A stretch of DNA of 64,000 nt from Vibrio sp. CB1-14 (GCF_040412085.2 NZ_CP115922.1:62001-126000), one strand, 5' to 3'. Positions 9,226 to 17,715 are shown, counted from the first letter of the stretch. The notes: generated by a model not told the origin, from the sequence alone. Translations and numbers: made by a program.

Positions 9226-10257
9226 TTACGCTCCGCCCTTAATAGCAATCGACTTAGCACCCACGTGCGCTACTTCTAGAAACAGGGCCGCTCTAATTGC
9301 CTTTTCAAAACTTTTCCTCACCCGCTCTCGCTGTTGAGGAGACTCGATCGCTAGAGAAAAACCCAAGAGCATGTTTCCATGCTGCGTACCGGAAAAATAA
9401 GCCTTTTTTTTCTTTTTCTCTAAAAATGGCTTAAAACCTGAGCGCACAGTAATGTCACTGAAACGCTGAATGTCACCATACACAAATGAGCCCCAGTACG
9501 GCATCACAAAATCTTTAATAATCACTTCACCCATAGAGCCACCAAGAAAAAGGTATTGACTTGCCGTTGCCCCTCGATACGACGCAAACAGAGTAAAAGA
9601 AATGGCTCGACTATACCCGGTGATACGGGATTCCACGACAGCTCCCCGCTCATTCACCACACAATAGCTACTCACATCGAATACATCCTCGATAAACTCG
9701 ACCAAGGTTCGTGCGGTATACCACCCCAAGTCCCCCATCGCCCCCAAAGGCTCGAGGGCTGGGTTTAGCGTGTTCGAGCCCGTTTCACAATCGGGCCAAC
9801 AAAACTTCACCTCAATGTTTTCAACACGCCCCACATGCTCTGAAGCAATATCGTGTATGGTTTGCATTAAGACATTATGTACGCAATGCGTAGCGTCCAA
9901 CACCACCAAATCCTTAACCTTCGCCTTTTCATACAGTGCGAGGGCGCTCAAAGAAGTGGGAATCGGCTTCTCTAAGAGCACATGTTTCCCATAAGCGATG
10001 GCCAAGGATAAATAGTGTTCTTTTTCACTCGTTGGGGTAGCAATATAAACCGCCTCAACCTTTTCATCCTTAAAAAGATCCAAGGCCTTGCAGTATCTCC
10101 TGTCTGAAGGAATGGAATAGCGCTCCCCAAACAGAAATGCCTTTTGTTCGGTCCTCGACAACACCGCATAGACCTCAAGCTCTTGTGTCCCATCATTTAT
10201 CTCTTTGGCAATAATATTTGCCATCATACCGGTCCCGATAATCGCCAACTTAATCAT
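9226..10257 (-). CDS. Gfo/Idh/MocA-type NAD(P)-dependent oxidoreductase
   Basis: 343 residues from ATG 10257, chosen because MIKLAIIGTGMMA gives a proper Rossmann start with an AGGTG ribosome site. The G-x-G-M-M-A dinucleotide fold and the family's E-K-P motif (near residue 95) are seen, followed by an alpha/beta C-terminal domain with G-D-L-G-W-Y. The start overlaps the stop of the small gene at 10250 by 8 bp, so translation is probably coupled. The family oxidises or reduces sugars, inositols and similar carbonyl compounds. The substrate is unknown. Confidence 0.88.
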   Translation of the reverse strand: MIKLAIIGTGMMANIIAKEINDGTQELEVYAVLSRTEQKAFLFGERYSIPSDRRYCKALDLFKDEKVEAVYIATPTSEKEHYLSLAIAYGKHVLLEKPIPTSLSALALYEKAKVKDLVVLDATHCVHNVLMQTIHDIASEHVGRVENIEVKFCWPDCETGSNTLNPALEPLGAMGDLGWYTARTLVEFIEDVFDVSSYCVVNERGAVVESRITGYSRAISFTLFASYRGATASQYLFLGGSMGEVIIKDFVMPYWGSFVYGDIQRFSDITVRSGFKPFLEKKKKKAYFSGTQHGNMLLGFSLAIESPQQRERVRKSFEKAIRAALFLEVAHVGAKSIAIKGGA

Positions 10258-10555
10258 AGTCACACCTATAATCCAATGTCTCCTCGACGTGCACTTCAAA
10301 CAACGTCTTTTTCGGTATCGTAATAACGGCTTTGGCTATTGCTTCCAAAGTTATGTCGTTGAAAACAAACGTCGCTCGCCCGGAGTAAATCGTAAACCTC
10401 TCAGCTCTCACGGTTTTCCAGATGTATTTTCCAACCAACATATAACCAAAGGTGACCCGGTTTCCCCGCAAATCTTTAAAATCACGAATCAAAGACAAGC
10501 CATTGAAGAACGTAAAGCTGCGGTCATACACTAGTGGAGTCTCATACTTCGTCAT
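10250..10555 (-). CDS. small protein of unknown function within the tailoring operon
   Basis: 101 residues. It overlaps the 2OG-oxygenase gene before it by 14 bp and the oxidoreductase gene after it by 8 bp, which supports real translation. It is rich in aromatic residues and alternating beta-like segments, with no signal peptide or membrane helix. No family is recognised. Confidence 0.65.
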   Translation of the reverse strand: MTKYETPLVYDRSFTFFNGLSLIRDFKDLRGNRVTFGYMLVGKYIWKTVRAERFTIYSGRATFVFNDITLEAIAKAVITIPKKTLFEVHVEETLDYRCDYD

Positions 10556-11144
10556 TAGCCATCTCCGTGATCACTGTATCATCGATGCTTAAATTTAATG
10601 TGAAGGGAGCAGTCACCACCTCTGGCATCGGATCAAATCCCAAATGTTGCCTTTTATCAAATCGAAAACATTTCCTTCTGGTGTAACACAACACGAGCTG
10701 TAAACGATTAGGGTAAGGACACGCCTCTCGCCAATGAACCAATGCCTTACCGTCCAGAATGAGGGCTTCTTTATTTCTCAGATCGACCCTCTCACCTTCG
10801 ATATAAATCGGCCAATCGTCTTCACCTTTGTTATTTATATTGAACGACACAATGTAATCCACGGCATCTCTGTCTCGATGTTTGGGGACTTCATGGCCTT
10901 TTTTGTAGTTCCAAAGAAATGAGTAACAGGGGTAGACTTCTTCTCCAACAGCTTCACTAACCGTTAGCGCAAAACTGCTTAATAACGCCTCAAAATAAGG
11001 AATGGAATAATACATATGGGCACTGTGCCCATCCGCATTACCTTTCAGAGCCCCCATGTTTTTCATTATCGCCAAATACCTCATAATAGAGTCTAACTCT
11101 CTATCGGTCAGTGCCTCTCTCAGGATCTGATAACCTTTAAACAT
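10542..11144 (-). CDS. 2-oxoglutarate/Fe(II)-type oxygenase
   Basis: 200 residues. A double-stranded beta-helix core is suggested by P-K-H-R-D-R-D (H-x-D iron ligands, about 91-93), a distal H in A-L-V-H-W-R-E-A (about 137) and a downstream R in N-R-L-Q-L (about 148) that would bind 2-oxoglutarate. Such enzymes hydroxylate or otherwise oxidise peptides, amino acids and small molecules. It starts 1 bp after the di-iron gene and overlaps the next gene. The spacing of the motif fits the family, but the overall protein is divergent. Confidence 0.75.
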   Translation of the reverse strand: MFKGYQILREALTDRELDSIMRYLAIMKNMGALKGNADGHSAHMYYSIPYFEALLSSFALTVSEAVGEEVYPCYSFLWNYKKGHEVPKHRDRDAVDYIVSFNINNKGEDDWPIYIEGERVDLRNKEALILDGKALVHWREACPYPNRLQLVLCYTRRKCFRFDKRQHLGFDPMPEVVTAPFTLNLSIDDTVITEMANDEV

Positions 11145-11145
11145 T

Positions 11146-11895
11146 TCAACCCACCCCCAAGATCTTCGCTATAAAGGAATCATGCCTTTGCTCTATCCTC
11201 TGCCGTATCACCGACTCTTCCAAACCACTTAACTCTGAATACCACCTAACCGCGTTATCGTTCATATGAAGAATTTCTCTATAGTCAGCCAAATGATCCG
11301 CAACAAAATCAGCATAAGAAACATCCTCGGTCATCTTATTTTTAAAGTACTGCACGCCCATCTGAACATGTCTTGCTTCGTCTTGCAGTGTACCCTTGTA
11401 GATTTGGCCGATTAAGCTGTGCTCACCAAACGTTGAAATAAATACGTTAAATTGTTCTAGTGCACCATTCTCCAAATAAACGTGGCTTAAAAAGACCTCA
11501 TCAAACGAGCGCAACTCACCAAAATGCTGATCATACACTTCTTGCGTTTTTGAGCAGTCACGTATGTCTCCACCAGCCAAAAGGGCATACTTAGCAAACA
11601 GCTCTGCATGCCTAGCTTCGTCGTTCACCGCTTGACCCAATCCCAATTTCAAGGCGAAATTTGAACATTCCGCCAACAGCTCAGCCGCATTCTGCATACC
11701 TAAAACCTCTACATGAGCCGACATGCTTGCCACCTCAATCGCAAAAGAGTGAAGCCCCTCTGGGACGCGGTCATTGCGAGCTAAAGACCAATCTAGTCCT
11801 CTATCCCAGCCTATATTTTCCTTTCCTTTTAAATACACCTTATAATGAGGGTCACTAAGAAAACTAACGTCATGTAATCGGTCAATATTAAGCAT
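11146..11895 (-). CDS. ferritin-like di-iron protein, probable oxygenase
   Basis: 249 residues, mostly helical. Two copies of the ferritin-like iron motif are present: N-D-E-A-R-H (about 91-96) and D-E-A-R-H (about 173-177). Additional glutamates lie in the paired helices (E-V-L-G-M-Q region about 64, and E-N-G-A-L-E about 143-148). This is the ligand pattern of soluble di-iron oxygenases (AurF-like and related). It sits between an MFS gene (12-bp gap) and a 2OG-oxygenase gene (1-bp gap), consistent with sequential oxidation of one product. The exact subfamily is not recognised. Confidence 0.8.
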   Translation of the reverse strand: MLNIDRLHDVSFLSDPHYKVYLKGKENIGWDRGLDWSLARNDRVPEGLHSFAIEVASMSAHVEVLGMQNAAELLAECSNFALKLGLGQAVNDEARHAELFAKYALLAGGDIRDCSKTQEVYDQHFGELRSFDEVFLSHVYLENGALEQFNVFISTFGEHSLIGQIYKGTLQDEARHVQMGVQYFKNKMTEDVSYADFVADHLADYREILHMNDNAVRWYSELSGLEESVIRQRIEQRHDSFIAKILGVG

Positions 11896-11907
11896 CTTCT
11901 CTTCTCG

Positions 11908-13074
11908 CTATGCTTGTGGTTCTTTTACGGGCGTCTTTATGTCCTTTTGTCGCAAGGCATAAATAAAAACGCCCCCCAGTAGAACGGCCGTGATTGTGAA
12001 CGTGTTTTGGATCCCCCATACTCCTGAGGTTACCCCGCCAAGAATAGGCAGTGACATCGCAACCAGCGCCGCAATCTTTTGAATATATCCAGTCACCGTC
12101 GCCAGTTGGGAAAATTTAACAGCACGTCTAATCCCCAGTTTTAATGAGACAAACGCTATCCCTGACGCTATCCCTGTGACAAAAATCGAGCCGTAGTAAA
12201 ATAGAGCCGCCGTAGACTCCGTATCCGTCAATCCCAAAACAGCGAAGGACGACGCGTTGGTTAAAATCGACAAGGTAAACACTGAGATGGGCGGAATTTT
12301 CTTCAAGGTCGCGCTGGCGACTTTCGTGCCTATCACGCCCCCTACACCCAAGATAGTAATGATGTAGCCAATACTGCTTTCCTCTTCTCCGATGTATCTG
12401 AAGAAGACGCTTAACATGTCGTTGCTAAGATAAAATGAAATACTCGACATGATATAAGTCAAAGTTAATAAAAAGAGGCCTCGATTTTTCCTAATAAGAT
12501 CTCGAACTGACGCTCCCTCTAACAACCTTTCATTCAGCGAACTCTCGGGCTTATACGCACTATCCGCCAAGGTAGTCACTAAGCCAAGAAAGCTGAAAAA
12601 CACCGACATCCCAACCACATAGCTCAAACCATATTGGTCATATAAGGTAATCACTACAAGAGGAACACCAATTCGGCTAAGGTTTAAAATATAACCCGTC
12701 ACCTCATAAAATTGTTTCGACTCTTCTTTATTTTCATTAAGCTTTGGTATCGAAGTACTTAAGCCAACTCGAAGAGAAACCTTGAATAACAGCAACCCGT
12801 AAATAGCGAGCATAGAATCAATGAAGAGTATCGTCGGCGTACACAGGGCACAGATAAAAAATAAGACAGCGCGTGATGGTCTAACGTCCGTTTTATCAAA
12901 ATATCTTCCGTACCTAGCACTCAAAAAATAGAAAGGTATCGCATAGCACGCCCCAAGAAATCCCACCTCATAAGTTGAGGCGTTTAAGATAAAGATTGAC
13001 ACAATTGAGAACAAAGCATAATCACTGTACGTGTCCATCTCACTTGAACAAATAGCAATGTATTTTTTCATCAT
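11908..13074 (-). CDS. major facilitator superfamily transporter, likely product exporter
   Basis: About 389 residues with 10-12 hydrophobic segments. The loop after TM2 reads R-Y-G-R-Y-F-D-K, the MFS inter-TM2/3 motif. Two adjacent ATG codons (13074 and 13071) follow GGGAAGG. It is the first large gene after the 10-codon ORF and its hairpin, and all genes down to 8246 follow with gaps of 12 bp or less or overlaps. In natural-product clusters this position usually belongs to the self-immunity exporter. The substrate is inferred only. Confidence 0.85.
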   Translation of the reverse strand: MMKKYIAICSSEMDTYSDYALFSIVSIFILNASTYEVGFLGACYAIPFYFLSARYGRYFDKTDVRPSRAVLFFICALCTPTILFIDSMLAIYGLLLFKVSLRVGLSTSIPKLNENKEESKQFYEVTGYILNLSRIGVPLVVITLYDQYGLSYVVGMSVFFSFLGLVTTLADSAYKPESSLNERLLEGASVRDLIRKNRGLFLLTLTYIMSSISFYLSNDMLSVFFRYIGEEESSIGYIITILGVGGVIGTKVASATLKKIPPISVFTLSILTNASSFAVLGLTDTESTAALFYYGSIFVTGIASGIAFVSLKLGIRRAVKFSQLATVTGYIQKIAALVAMSLPILGGVTSGVWGIQNTFTITAVLLGGVFIYALRQKDIKTPVKEPQA

Positions 13075-13092
13075 CCTTCCCACATATTATGA

Positions 13093-13119
13093 ACGGAGCA
13101 GGTCTTTGCCCTGCTCCGT
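13093..13119 (-). other. strong hairpin between the 10-codon ORF and the MFS gene
   Basis: A perfect 10-bp stem (ACGGAGCAGG/CCTGCTCCGT) with a 7-nt loop begins 9 bases after the stop of the small ORF. No U-run follows, so it is more likely an RNA stabiliser, a processing site or a weak terminator than a full terminator. Such an element would raise the ratio of small-ORF mRNA to downstream mRNA. Confidence 0.75.
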
Positions 13120-13128
13120 AATTATTAA

Positions 13129-13161
13129 TTACAAGACACCGACTGGTTGATAATCACACAT
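13129..13161 (-). CDS. 10-codon ORF: candidate minimal peptide precursor or leader peptide
   Basis: The ORF encodes MCDYQPVGVL and stops with TAA. Its ribosome site is very strong (AGGAGGG, 4-5 nt from ATG), far better than those of its neighbours. A promoter-like pair lies just upstream (13200-13228) and a hairpin just downstream. The layout (tiny ORF, hairpin, exporter, tailoring enzymes) recalls the microcin C operon, where a seven-codon gene mccA plays this role. There is no MccB-like ThiF adenylating enzyme here, so the comparison is to architecture only. The alternative is a regulatory leader peptide. Confidence 0.55.
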   Translation of the reverse strand: MCDYQPVGVL

Positions 13162-13199
13162 AGAACCCTCCTTTCTCTTTCTTCCATAATAAACAAAGT

Positions 13200-13228
13200 A
13201 CTATCGTTAGCACTCCCCTTTTTTTCAA
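13200..13228 (-). promoter_or_regulatory. probable sigma-70 promoter for the 10-codon ORF and tailoring operon
   Basis: On the minus strand TTGAAA (13228-13223) and GATAGT (13205-13200) are separated by exactly 17 bp. The predicted transcript starts near 13193, leaving a 5' leader of about 30 nt before the ATG at 13161. Confidence 0.5.
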
Positions 13229-13280
13229 ACGGGAAACGGTCTAATTTTGATATAAACGCATTCCCTATAAGATGGTTAAT

Positions 13281-13736
13281 CTATTCATCAACTCTGACTA
13301 CTTTCGATTTCTGTTTGAATAGATAATATCTTTCTTTAATTTCGCTAGAATAAACAAGTAATGATTGCTTAGCTTGGGAATACCTCTCGGTAGAATCGAA
13401 TTCGCCAAACATTCGTTTACCTAGAAACAAACTTTCTTCCAATTGAAGTCTTAATATTTGCGCCCAAACCGCCTGACACATCGGATGCCCTTCAAGATCA
13501 CTAGCGTGCCATCCCCACCCTAACCAAACGCAGTCGTCATTAAGAATAAAGTCGGAATTCAACACAATCTGCCCATCCTTAAAAACCGCCCAAGACGCTT
13601 CTTCTTCCTGAAGCGTTAGCGCAATCTTCTCCCAAGCCTTCTCGAGTCTCTCCACTGTTGGGTTCCACTTCTGAGTTTGTAAACAACCCGTTACTATCTT
13701 TGAAGCGCGAAAATGATCTAAGGCCTTTTTCTGCAC
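13281..13736 (-). CDS. hypothetical protein, 151 residues
   Basis: Probably starts at a GTG (13736) with weak TTGGTGAA upstream. It is a soluble mixed alpha/beta protein, tryptophan-rich in the middle (V-W-L-G-W-G-W-H near 68-75) and charged at the C terminus. No family is recognised. It is on the same strand as its neighbours and ends just before the promoter of the 10-codon ORF. Confidence 0.6.
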   Translation of the reverse strand: MQKKALDHFRASKIVTGCLQTQKWNPTVERLEKAWEKIALTLQEEEASWAVFKDGQIVLNSDFILNDDCVWLGWGWHASDLEGHPMCQAVWAQILRLQLEESLFLGKRMFGEFDSTERYSQAKQSLLVYSSEIKERYYLFKQKSKVVRVDE

Positions 13737-13802
13737 TTCACCAAGTTCAATATAACGTTTTATCCGGTAGCACCTCGGAATAGGCGGTAGTGAGCTCAGC
13801 TT

Positions 13803-14045
13803 CTATAAACTTGCAATGACATCAATCTCAGGACAGTGGCATGACAAGATGAACTCAAAACCAAACGCTTCAAGAAATAACAAACTGTACGGCAAGTCTC
13901 GCCCGTTGATCAGTATTTGCATCGGCCTTGAAGTCTCACCACGCTCTTTATTTATCCGTTGATAGAGCGCTTCCACTAATAAAAAATCATAGTCTGGCAC
14001 CGCAAAATACAAACGGTCATAGTCAGAGTAGAATTCGTTTCTCAT
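13803..14045 (-). CDS. hypothetical protein, about 80 residues
   Basis: ATG 14045 (MRNEFYSDYD) has GGGAG about 11 nt upstream; an earlier ATG at 14069 is possible. The start overlaps the end of the upstream gene in another frame (23 bp). It looks like a small alpha/beta protein. No family is seen. Together with 14023-14301 it might be one gene split by a frameshift, but the overlap with a usable start favours two coupled genes. Confidence 0.5.
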   Translation of the reverse strand: MRNEFYSDYDRLYFAVPDYDFLLVEALYQRINKERGETSRPMQILINGRDLPYSLLFLEAFGFEFILSCHCPEIDVIASL

Positions 14046-14301
14046 CGTGGTACAGACTCCCAACAACAACCGACCTTTTCTTCCAGTAGAAGCGTGGTGT
14101 TCTGTTTGGATCTCGAGAATAACGGAATCCTATCCAGCCTCTGCTCTGACTGAAATCTCTCCACGCGTGCTCTATCGCTTTCTTTAAAAAAATGAAATTG
14201 CATAAGCCCTCCTTGACCTCGACAGCGTACTGTCGATTGGAATTCAGCGTCTTTATCTTCAGCCCTTTCACCTCAGCTAGCTCAACAAATTCACTTGTCA
14301 A
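14023..14301 (-). CDS. hypothetical protein, 92 residues
   Basis: A basic protein (residues 60-80 are rich in R, K and aromatic residues) with no signal peptide or membrane helix. It lies about 95 bp after the IbrB-like gene and overlaps the next gene. No family is recognised. Confidence 0.5.
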   Translation of the reverse strand: MTSEFVELAEVKGLKIKTLNSNRQYAVEVKEGLCNFIFLKKAIEHAWRDFSQSRGWIGFRYSRDPNRTPRFYWKKRSVVVGSLYHDEKRILL

Positions 14302-14349
14302 GAGTGAGCCAATTTTGGTGGTTTCACTTTAGGAAAAACCTTCCTCTGA

Positions 14350-14368
14350 GCCAGAGTGACCCTCTGGC
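14350..14368. repeat. short inverted repeat between the ibrB-like gene and the hypothetical genes
   Basis: GCCAGAG (14350-14356) and CTCTGGC (14362-14368) form a 7-bp stem with a 5-nt loop. No T-run follows on either strand. It may be an intercistronic processing hairpin. Confidence 0.5.
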
Positions 14369-14396
14369 CAACGAGCGCCATCTAATCAACAACTCT

Positions 14397-15038
14397 TTAT
14401 TCCCAAGCCTTAGAAAAAGAACGATCCCTAAAGGCCTCTGCTAACCCAGTAATCTGCTGCATTCTAAGCACTTCGTCTTTATCCATCCCTAGCTCGCTAC
14501 CAATTTTTTCGTCCGACCAATCCATTTCCCTCAGTTTGATCACTAAGCTAGCGGTCAATTCCACCTGATGCTCCCCTCTCGCCATGTTATGGCGAATCGA
14601 TGAAGACATACGCTCTTCACGGGTTTTATTCAACACGACGACTGGAACGTAGTTGGCCAAAGACGCATTAATGTCCGATTCCGTTTTAATGAGTTGGGTT
14701 CGGTGCGCACCATCAATTACAACATACCTTCCATCATCAGAGAGCTCTCCTACCACTACCGGCATAGTCACCCCATCGCTTCTAATAGAATGCTTGAGTA
14801 AACGGTATTCTGGAGGAGCCACATTATTAGGGTTGTAATCGTTGTCCTGAACCAGATGACTCTCCACCAGTCTTACATTAAGCGCCGGATGCGTAAAACC
14901 CACTATTTTACTCGACAGATCTGACAGTAGATTGAAAATCGCCACCCGCTCTTTTACCGTTAATTCGTCAATCTCCTCGAAAGAGATAGCAACTTCGTAC
15001 ATTAATTTTGAGGCTGCCAATAAGGATTTCGTATTCAT
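14397..15038 (-). CDS. ibrB: IbrB-like ParB/Srx-fold nuclease-domain protein
   Basis: 213 residues. The central part carries the ParB N-terminal pattern (D-G-V-T-M-P-V-V-V-G then V-I-D-G-A-H-R-T-Q, about 90-120) and a late helix-turn-helix-like part (W-S-D-E-K-I-G-S-E-L-G-M-D). Its start overlaps the stop of the PAPS-reductase-like gene by 4 bp (ATGA). In E. coli, IbrA and IbrB are such a pair and together activate eib surface-protein genes; the symbol is by similarity of pair and size. It is too short for a partition ParB, and the real parB lies at 60831. Confidence 0.75.
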   Translation of the reverse strand: MNTKSLLAASKLMYEVAISFEEIDELTVKERVAIFNLLSDLSSKIVGFTHPALNVRLVESHLVQDNDYNPNNVAPPEYRLLKHSIRSDGVTMPVVVGELSDDGRYVVIDGAHRTQLIKTESDINASLANYVPVVVLNKTREERMSSSIRHNMARGEHQVELTASLVIKLREMDWSDEKIGSELGMDKDEVLRMQQITGLAEAFRDRSFSKAWE

Positions 15039-16255
15039 AATTTATTTTCCTTCCTGAAACAATCATTATACAAATCGATATAATGCTCCGTTAGGCGTTT
15101 ATTTTGACCAAAAGAAAGACCCCGACACCAATAATCATTTTTAATCAGAACTTTACATATACGACGCCAACTAGGAACTTGCTTTTTAGCTTCCAATTTC
15201 TTTTCAGCAAAATCCGGTATCGAATAAATCCCAAATCGCTTTCCGTTTTTTCTCCACCAATTTAGAAACTTAAATACTCGCTCACGATAATGGCTGGCAA
15301 GATGTGGCGGCATGCTATTTAGTAAATATTTACTGTAAGAGCGATAGGTATAACCTTGTGGCAATTCAAATTTATAATACCCGAGTATTCGCCCTTGTCG
15401 TTTGCAATATCTCGCTCCGAAATTGCATCCCTCTACCCGCTGCACCAATTTTTGCCAAGTCCGGGGTTCTAAAATGTGGTACAACCAAAGCCCTTTCCGT
15501 TGATCATCCCCGAATGGCTGACAAAGCCGCTGCTGAGCCAAGGTTAGACCCGCTTGATACATCAGATTATAGACACGGTTATATGGCCAGCCATAGCGAC
15601 CATTGGCGACCCAAACGTCAATCACATGCCAATCGTAAATGGGGTAAGCCTTGTAAAAGAGCTCACTCGCTCTTGTTGTCCATCCGTAAGGCTCAAGCTT
15701 TCTTTTCTTTCTGTTTTTAATTGTGTTGTAACGATGAAGAGATTCATCCGCGCGAATCGCCACTAGGCAAACGCCACGATTCTTCTTCCGTTCACAATAC
15801 CACTCGCCAAACCCAGCAACGAATTCTTCGAACTCCATGGCATAACGATAAAAAGGAAAGTAATCCATCTCGTCAATCACCGACAAATGGAGTGGCTTTT
15901 GTCTCACCCATACGTCCTCTTTGTCCGGCTCCCAACACACCCATTTCGGTCGAAACTGCGAGACTGAGTTTCTCAAACTTAACGGCAAACACACCCAAAA
16001 CGCATTCACCTCCTCTTTGTTTACCATCGTCTCTATAAACTGAATGGTTTGCTGGTACTGTGCTTCCAAGTCAACAATTAAGACATCAACAGGCAACCTT
16101 TCCCGTTTTTTCGCCTCTTCAATGACGAGGTTCAGTAGAACCCCTGAGTCTTTACCCCCAGAAAAGGACACATAGAGGTGGTCAAACTCATCAAATAATA
16201 TTCGAATCCTATCCCGAGCTGCTTCGTCTACGTTCTTGTTCAATCTACGTTTCAT
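15035..16255 (-). CDS. ibrA: IbrA-like PAPS-reductase-family (ATP pyrophosphatase) protein
   Basis: 406 residues. The PP-loop S-F-S-G-G-K-D-S-G-V-L-L lies near residues 31-42, and the protein is full length for the DUF3440/IbrA group. The usual PAPS-reductase C-terminal Cys motif is not obvious. It is translationally coupled to the ParB-like gene. This pair acts as a regulator in E. coli (activation of immunoglobulin-binding proteins); the chemistry is not known. The ribosome site AGGTGA follows directly on the U-run of a terminator hairpin (16268-16316). Confidence 0.8.
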   Translation of the reverse strand: MKRRLNKNVDEAARDRIRILFDEFDHLYVSFSGGKDSGVLLNLVIEEAKKRERLPVDVLIVDLEAQYQQTIQFIETMVNKEEVNAFWVCLPLSLRNSVSQFRPKWVCWEPDKEDVWVRQKPLHLSVIDEMDYFPFYRYAMEFEEFVAGFGEWYCERKKNRGVCLVAIRADESLHRYNTIKNRKKRKLEPYGWTTRASELFYKAYPIYDWHVIDVWVANGRYGWPYNRVYNLMYQAGLTLAQQRLCQPFGDDQRKGLWLYHILEPRTWQKLVQRVEGCNFGARYCKRQGRILGYYKFELPQGYTYRSYSKYLLNSMPPHLASHYRERVFKFLNWWRKNGKRFGIYSIPDFAEKKLEAKKQVPSWRRICKVLIKNDYWCRGLSFGQNKRLTEHYIDLYNDCFRKENKL

Positions 16256-16267
16256 GCTATGTCACCT

Positions 16268-16316
16268 AAAAAAGACCTACTCAACCCCTGGATGGGTAGT
16301 TACGGTTGAGCAGGTC
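16268..16316 (-). terminator. intrinsic terminator / possible attenuator directly before ibrA
   Basis: On the minus strand GACCTGCTCAACC pairs with GGTTGAGTAGGTC (one G-T pair), followed by TTTTTT and then, within a few bases, the ibrA ribosome site; the ATG is 13 nt from the hairpin. It would end the tna operon. There is no room for a promoter between the U-run and the ibrA start, so ibrA expression must pass through it. Confidence 0.85.
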
Positions 16317-16461
16317 AAACCATCGTTATCTGCCCTCATAGCCGGTTAGGTGCACGACAAAAATGACCGACAGTACAAACTTATTACGCCAAAAAACAAC
16401 CAACGTTGGAGAATGACGACCGCCATGAGAATGCTTGTTTATGGCTGTGCCATCTTCACTC

Positions 16462-17715
16462 CTAGAACTTTGGTAACAAGTCAAACAAACCCAGGAGCAT
16501 GACCAATATGAGCAAAAAACTGTACGCTAAAACCAGCCAAGGCGTTAACCCACCACCTAAAGTGACATAGCCATTTTTAATCTCTTCCTTCTCTGGAGTA
16601 TTTTTTCGGCTCTTCATAGCTATCAAAGCTGGATAGACACCAGCCCACATAGCTCCTGCTAAACCGGCAAATCCTATCGCCACTAAAAAACCATAGGGGA
16701 AAGCCAGAGACAGTATTAATGGAAGCAATAACACCGACACTTTCGCGTAACGCGTTGACAACTTATAGTGGCTTGAAAGAACATCTGTTAGATAATCTAA
16801 GAGTCCCTTTGCAACACCAATAAACGACGTCAGGACGGCCATTTGTACAAAAAAGAACATGAGCGATTTAATGTCGTCACTTTGACTGATGGTCTCTACC
16901 ACATTTTCGATATTGTCTTTCCCTGCACTTACCGACGAAATCATGGCATCACGAGACTGATTTCCCATAATTACCAGTAACCAAACTAAGTAGATAAAGG
17001 ACACCAACCCAAGCCCAAGGGCTATACACCTAATCACGCGGCGAGGTTTATCGTCATAGAGCTGCCTAAGCATCGGAATGACTTGCTGATATCCCATTGC
17101 AGCCATAAAAAACGGAAGAGACACGAACAAAAATGGTAGCAGACCAAAGGAATAGTCATGTTCAATCGCTGGTTCAATAATATTGTTGACTTCAACGCTA
17201 AAACTAAGCTCATAGACAATAGAGACGAAGGATAAACTCATCAAGAGTACAAAGACACTCAAAAAACGGCTAATGGTTATGGGAATCGTATAAAATATCG
17301 CGCCAAAGACTCCAGCAAAGAGCAACCCAGCAAAATACCTATTTAATTCATAGTCAGTAAATTTACCGATGTAAAACTGGACAGCCTCGGTACCCACAGT
17401 GATGTATGCATATAGCAATATAAACCCATTAAATATCATCATACAGTCGCAGATTAAGGCATGCTTACTCCCCACCAAATCACGAACCATACTGTGTATC
17501 CCCGTTCCAATCGGGTACTTCATGTTCACTTCCAACAACAATGAACCTGACGCTAGAACGTAAAACGCAGTTGCCGCCAGAACAACCAGACTGAGAGAAA
17601 ACCACATTCCTATGCTAACGATAGGCAGACTCATCATACCAACACCTACAGCGGTACTCATAACCACCGCTGCGCCGTACATAAGTGAGACACGTCGACT
17701 TGGAGAACTAGCCAT
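16462..17715 (-). CDS. tnaB: aromatic amino acid permease, tryptophan-specific TnaB type (HAAAP family)
   Basis: 417 residues from ATG 17715, chosen because AAAGGA lies nine bases upstream. About eleven membrane segments. The N terminus has V-G-V-G-M-M-S-L-P, the substrate-binding glycine motif of the HAAAP/TnaB/Mtr family. It follows tnaA by 75 bp on the same strand. It should import tryptophan by proton symport for tryptophanase. Confidence 0.88.
   Translation of the reverse strand: MASSPSRRVSLMYGAAVVMSTAVGVGMMSLPIVSIGMWFSLSLVVLAATAFYVLASGSLLLEVNMKYPIGTGIHSMVRDLVGSKHALICDCMMIFNGFILLYAYITVGTEAVQFYIGKFTDYELNRYFAGLLFAGVFGAIFYTIPITISRFLSVFVLLMSLSFVSIVYELSFSVEVNNIIEPAIEHDYSFGLLPFLFVSLPFFMAAMGYQQVIPMLRQLYDDKPRRVIRCIALGLGLVSFIYLVWLLVIMGNQSRDAMISSVSAGKDNIENVVETISQSDDIKSLMFFFVQMAVLTSFIGVAKGLLDYLTDVLSSHYKLSTRYAKVSVLLLPLILSLAFPYGFLVAIGFAGLAGAMWAGVYPALIAMKSRKNTPEKEEIKNGYVTLGGGLTPWLVLAYSFLLILVMLLGLFDLLPKF

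Noticed and set aside
14397..15038. Partition ParB for this replicon
   Set aside because: It is too short, coupled to a PAPS-reductase-like gene and without ParA; a proper parAB pair lies at 60831-63076.
16317..16461. 20-codon leader ORF overlapping the terminator before ibrA
   Set aside because: No ribosome site and no codon pattern suggesting attenuation.
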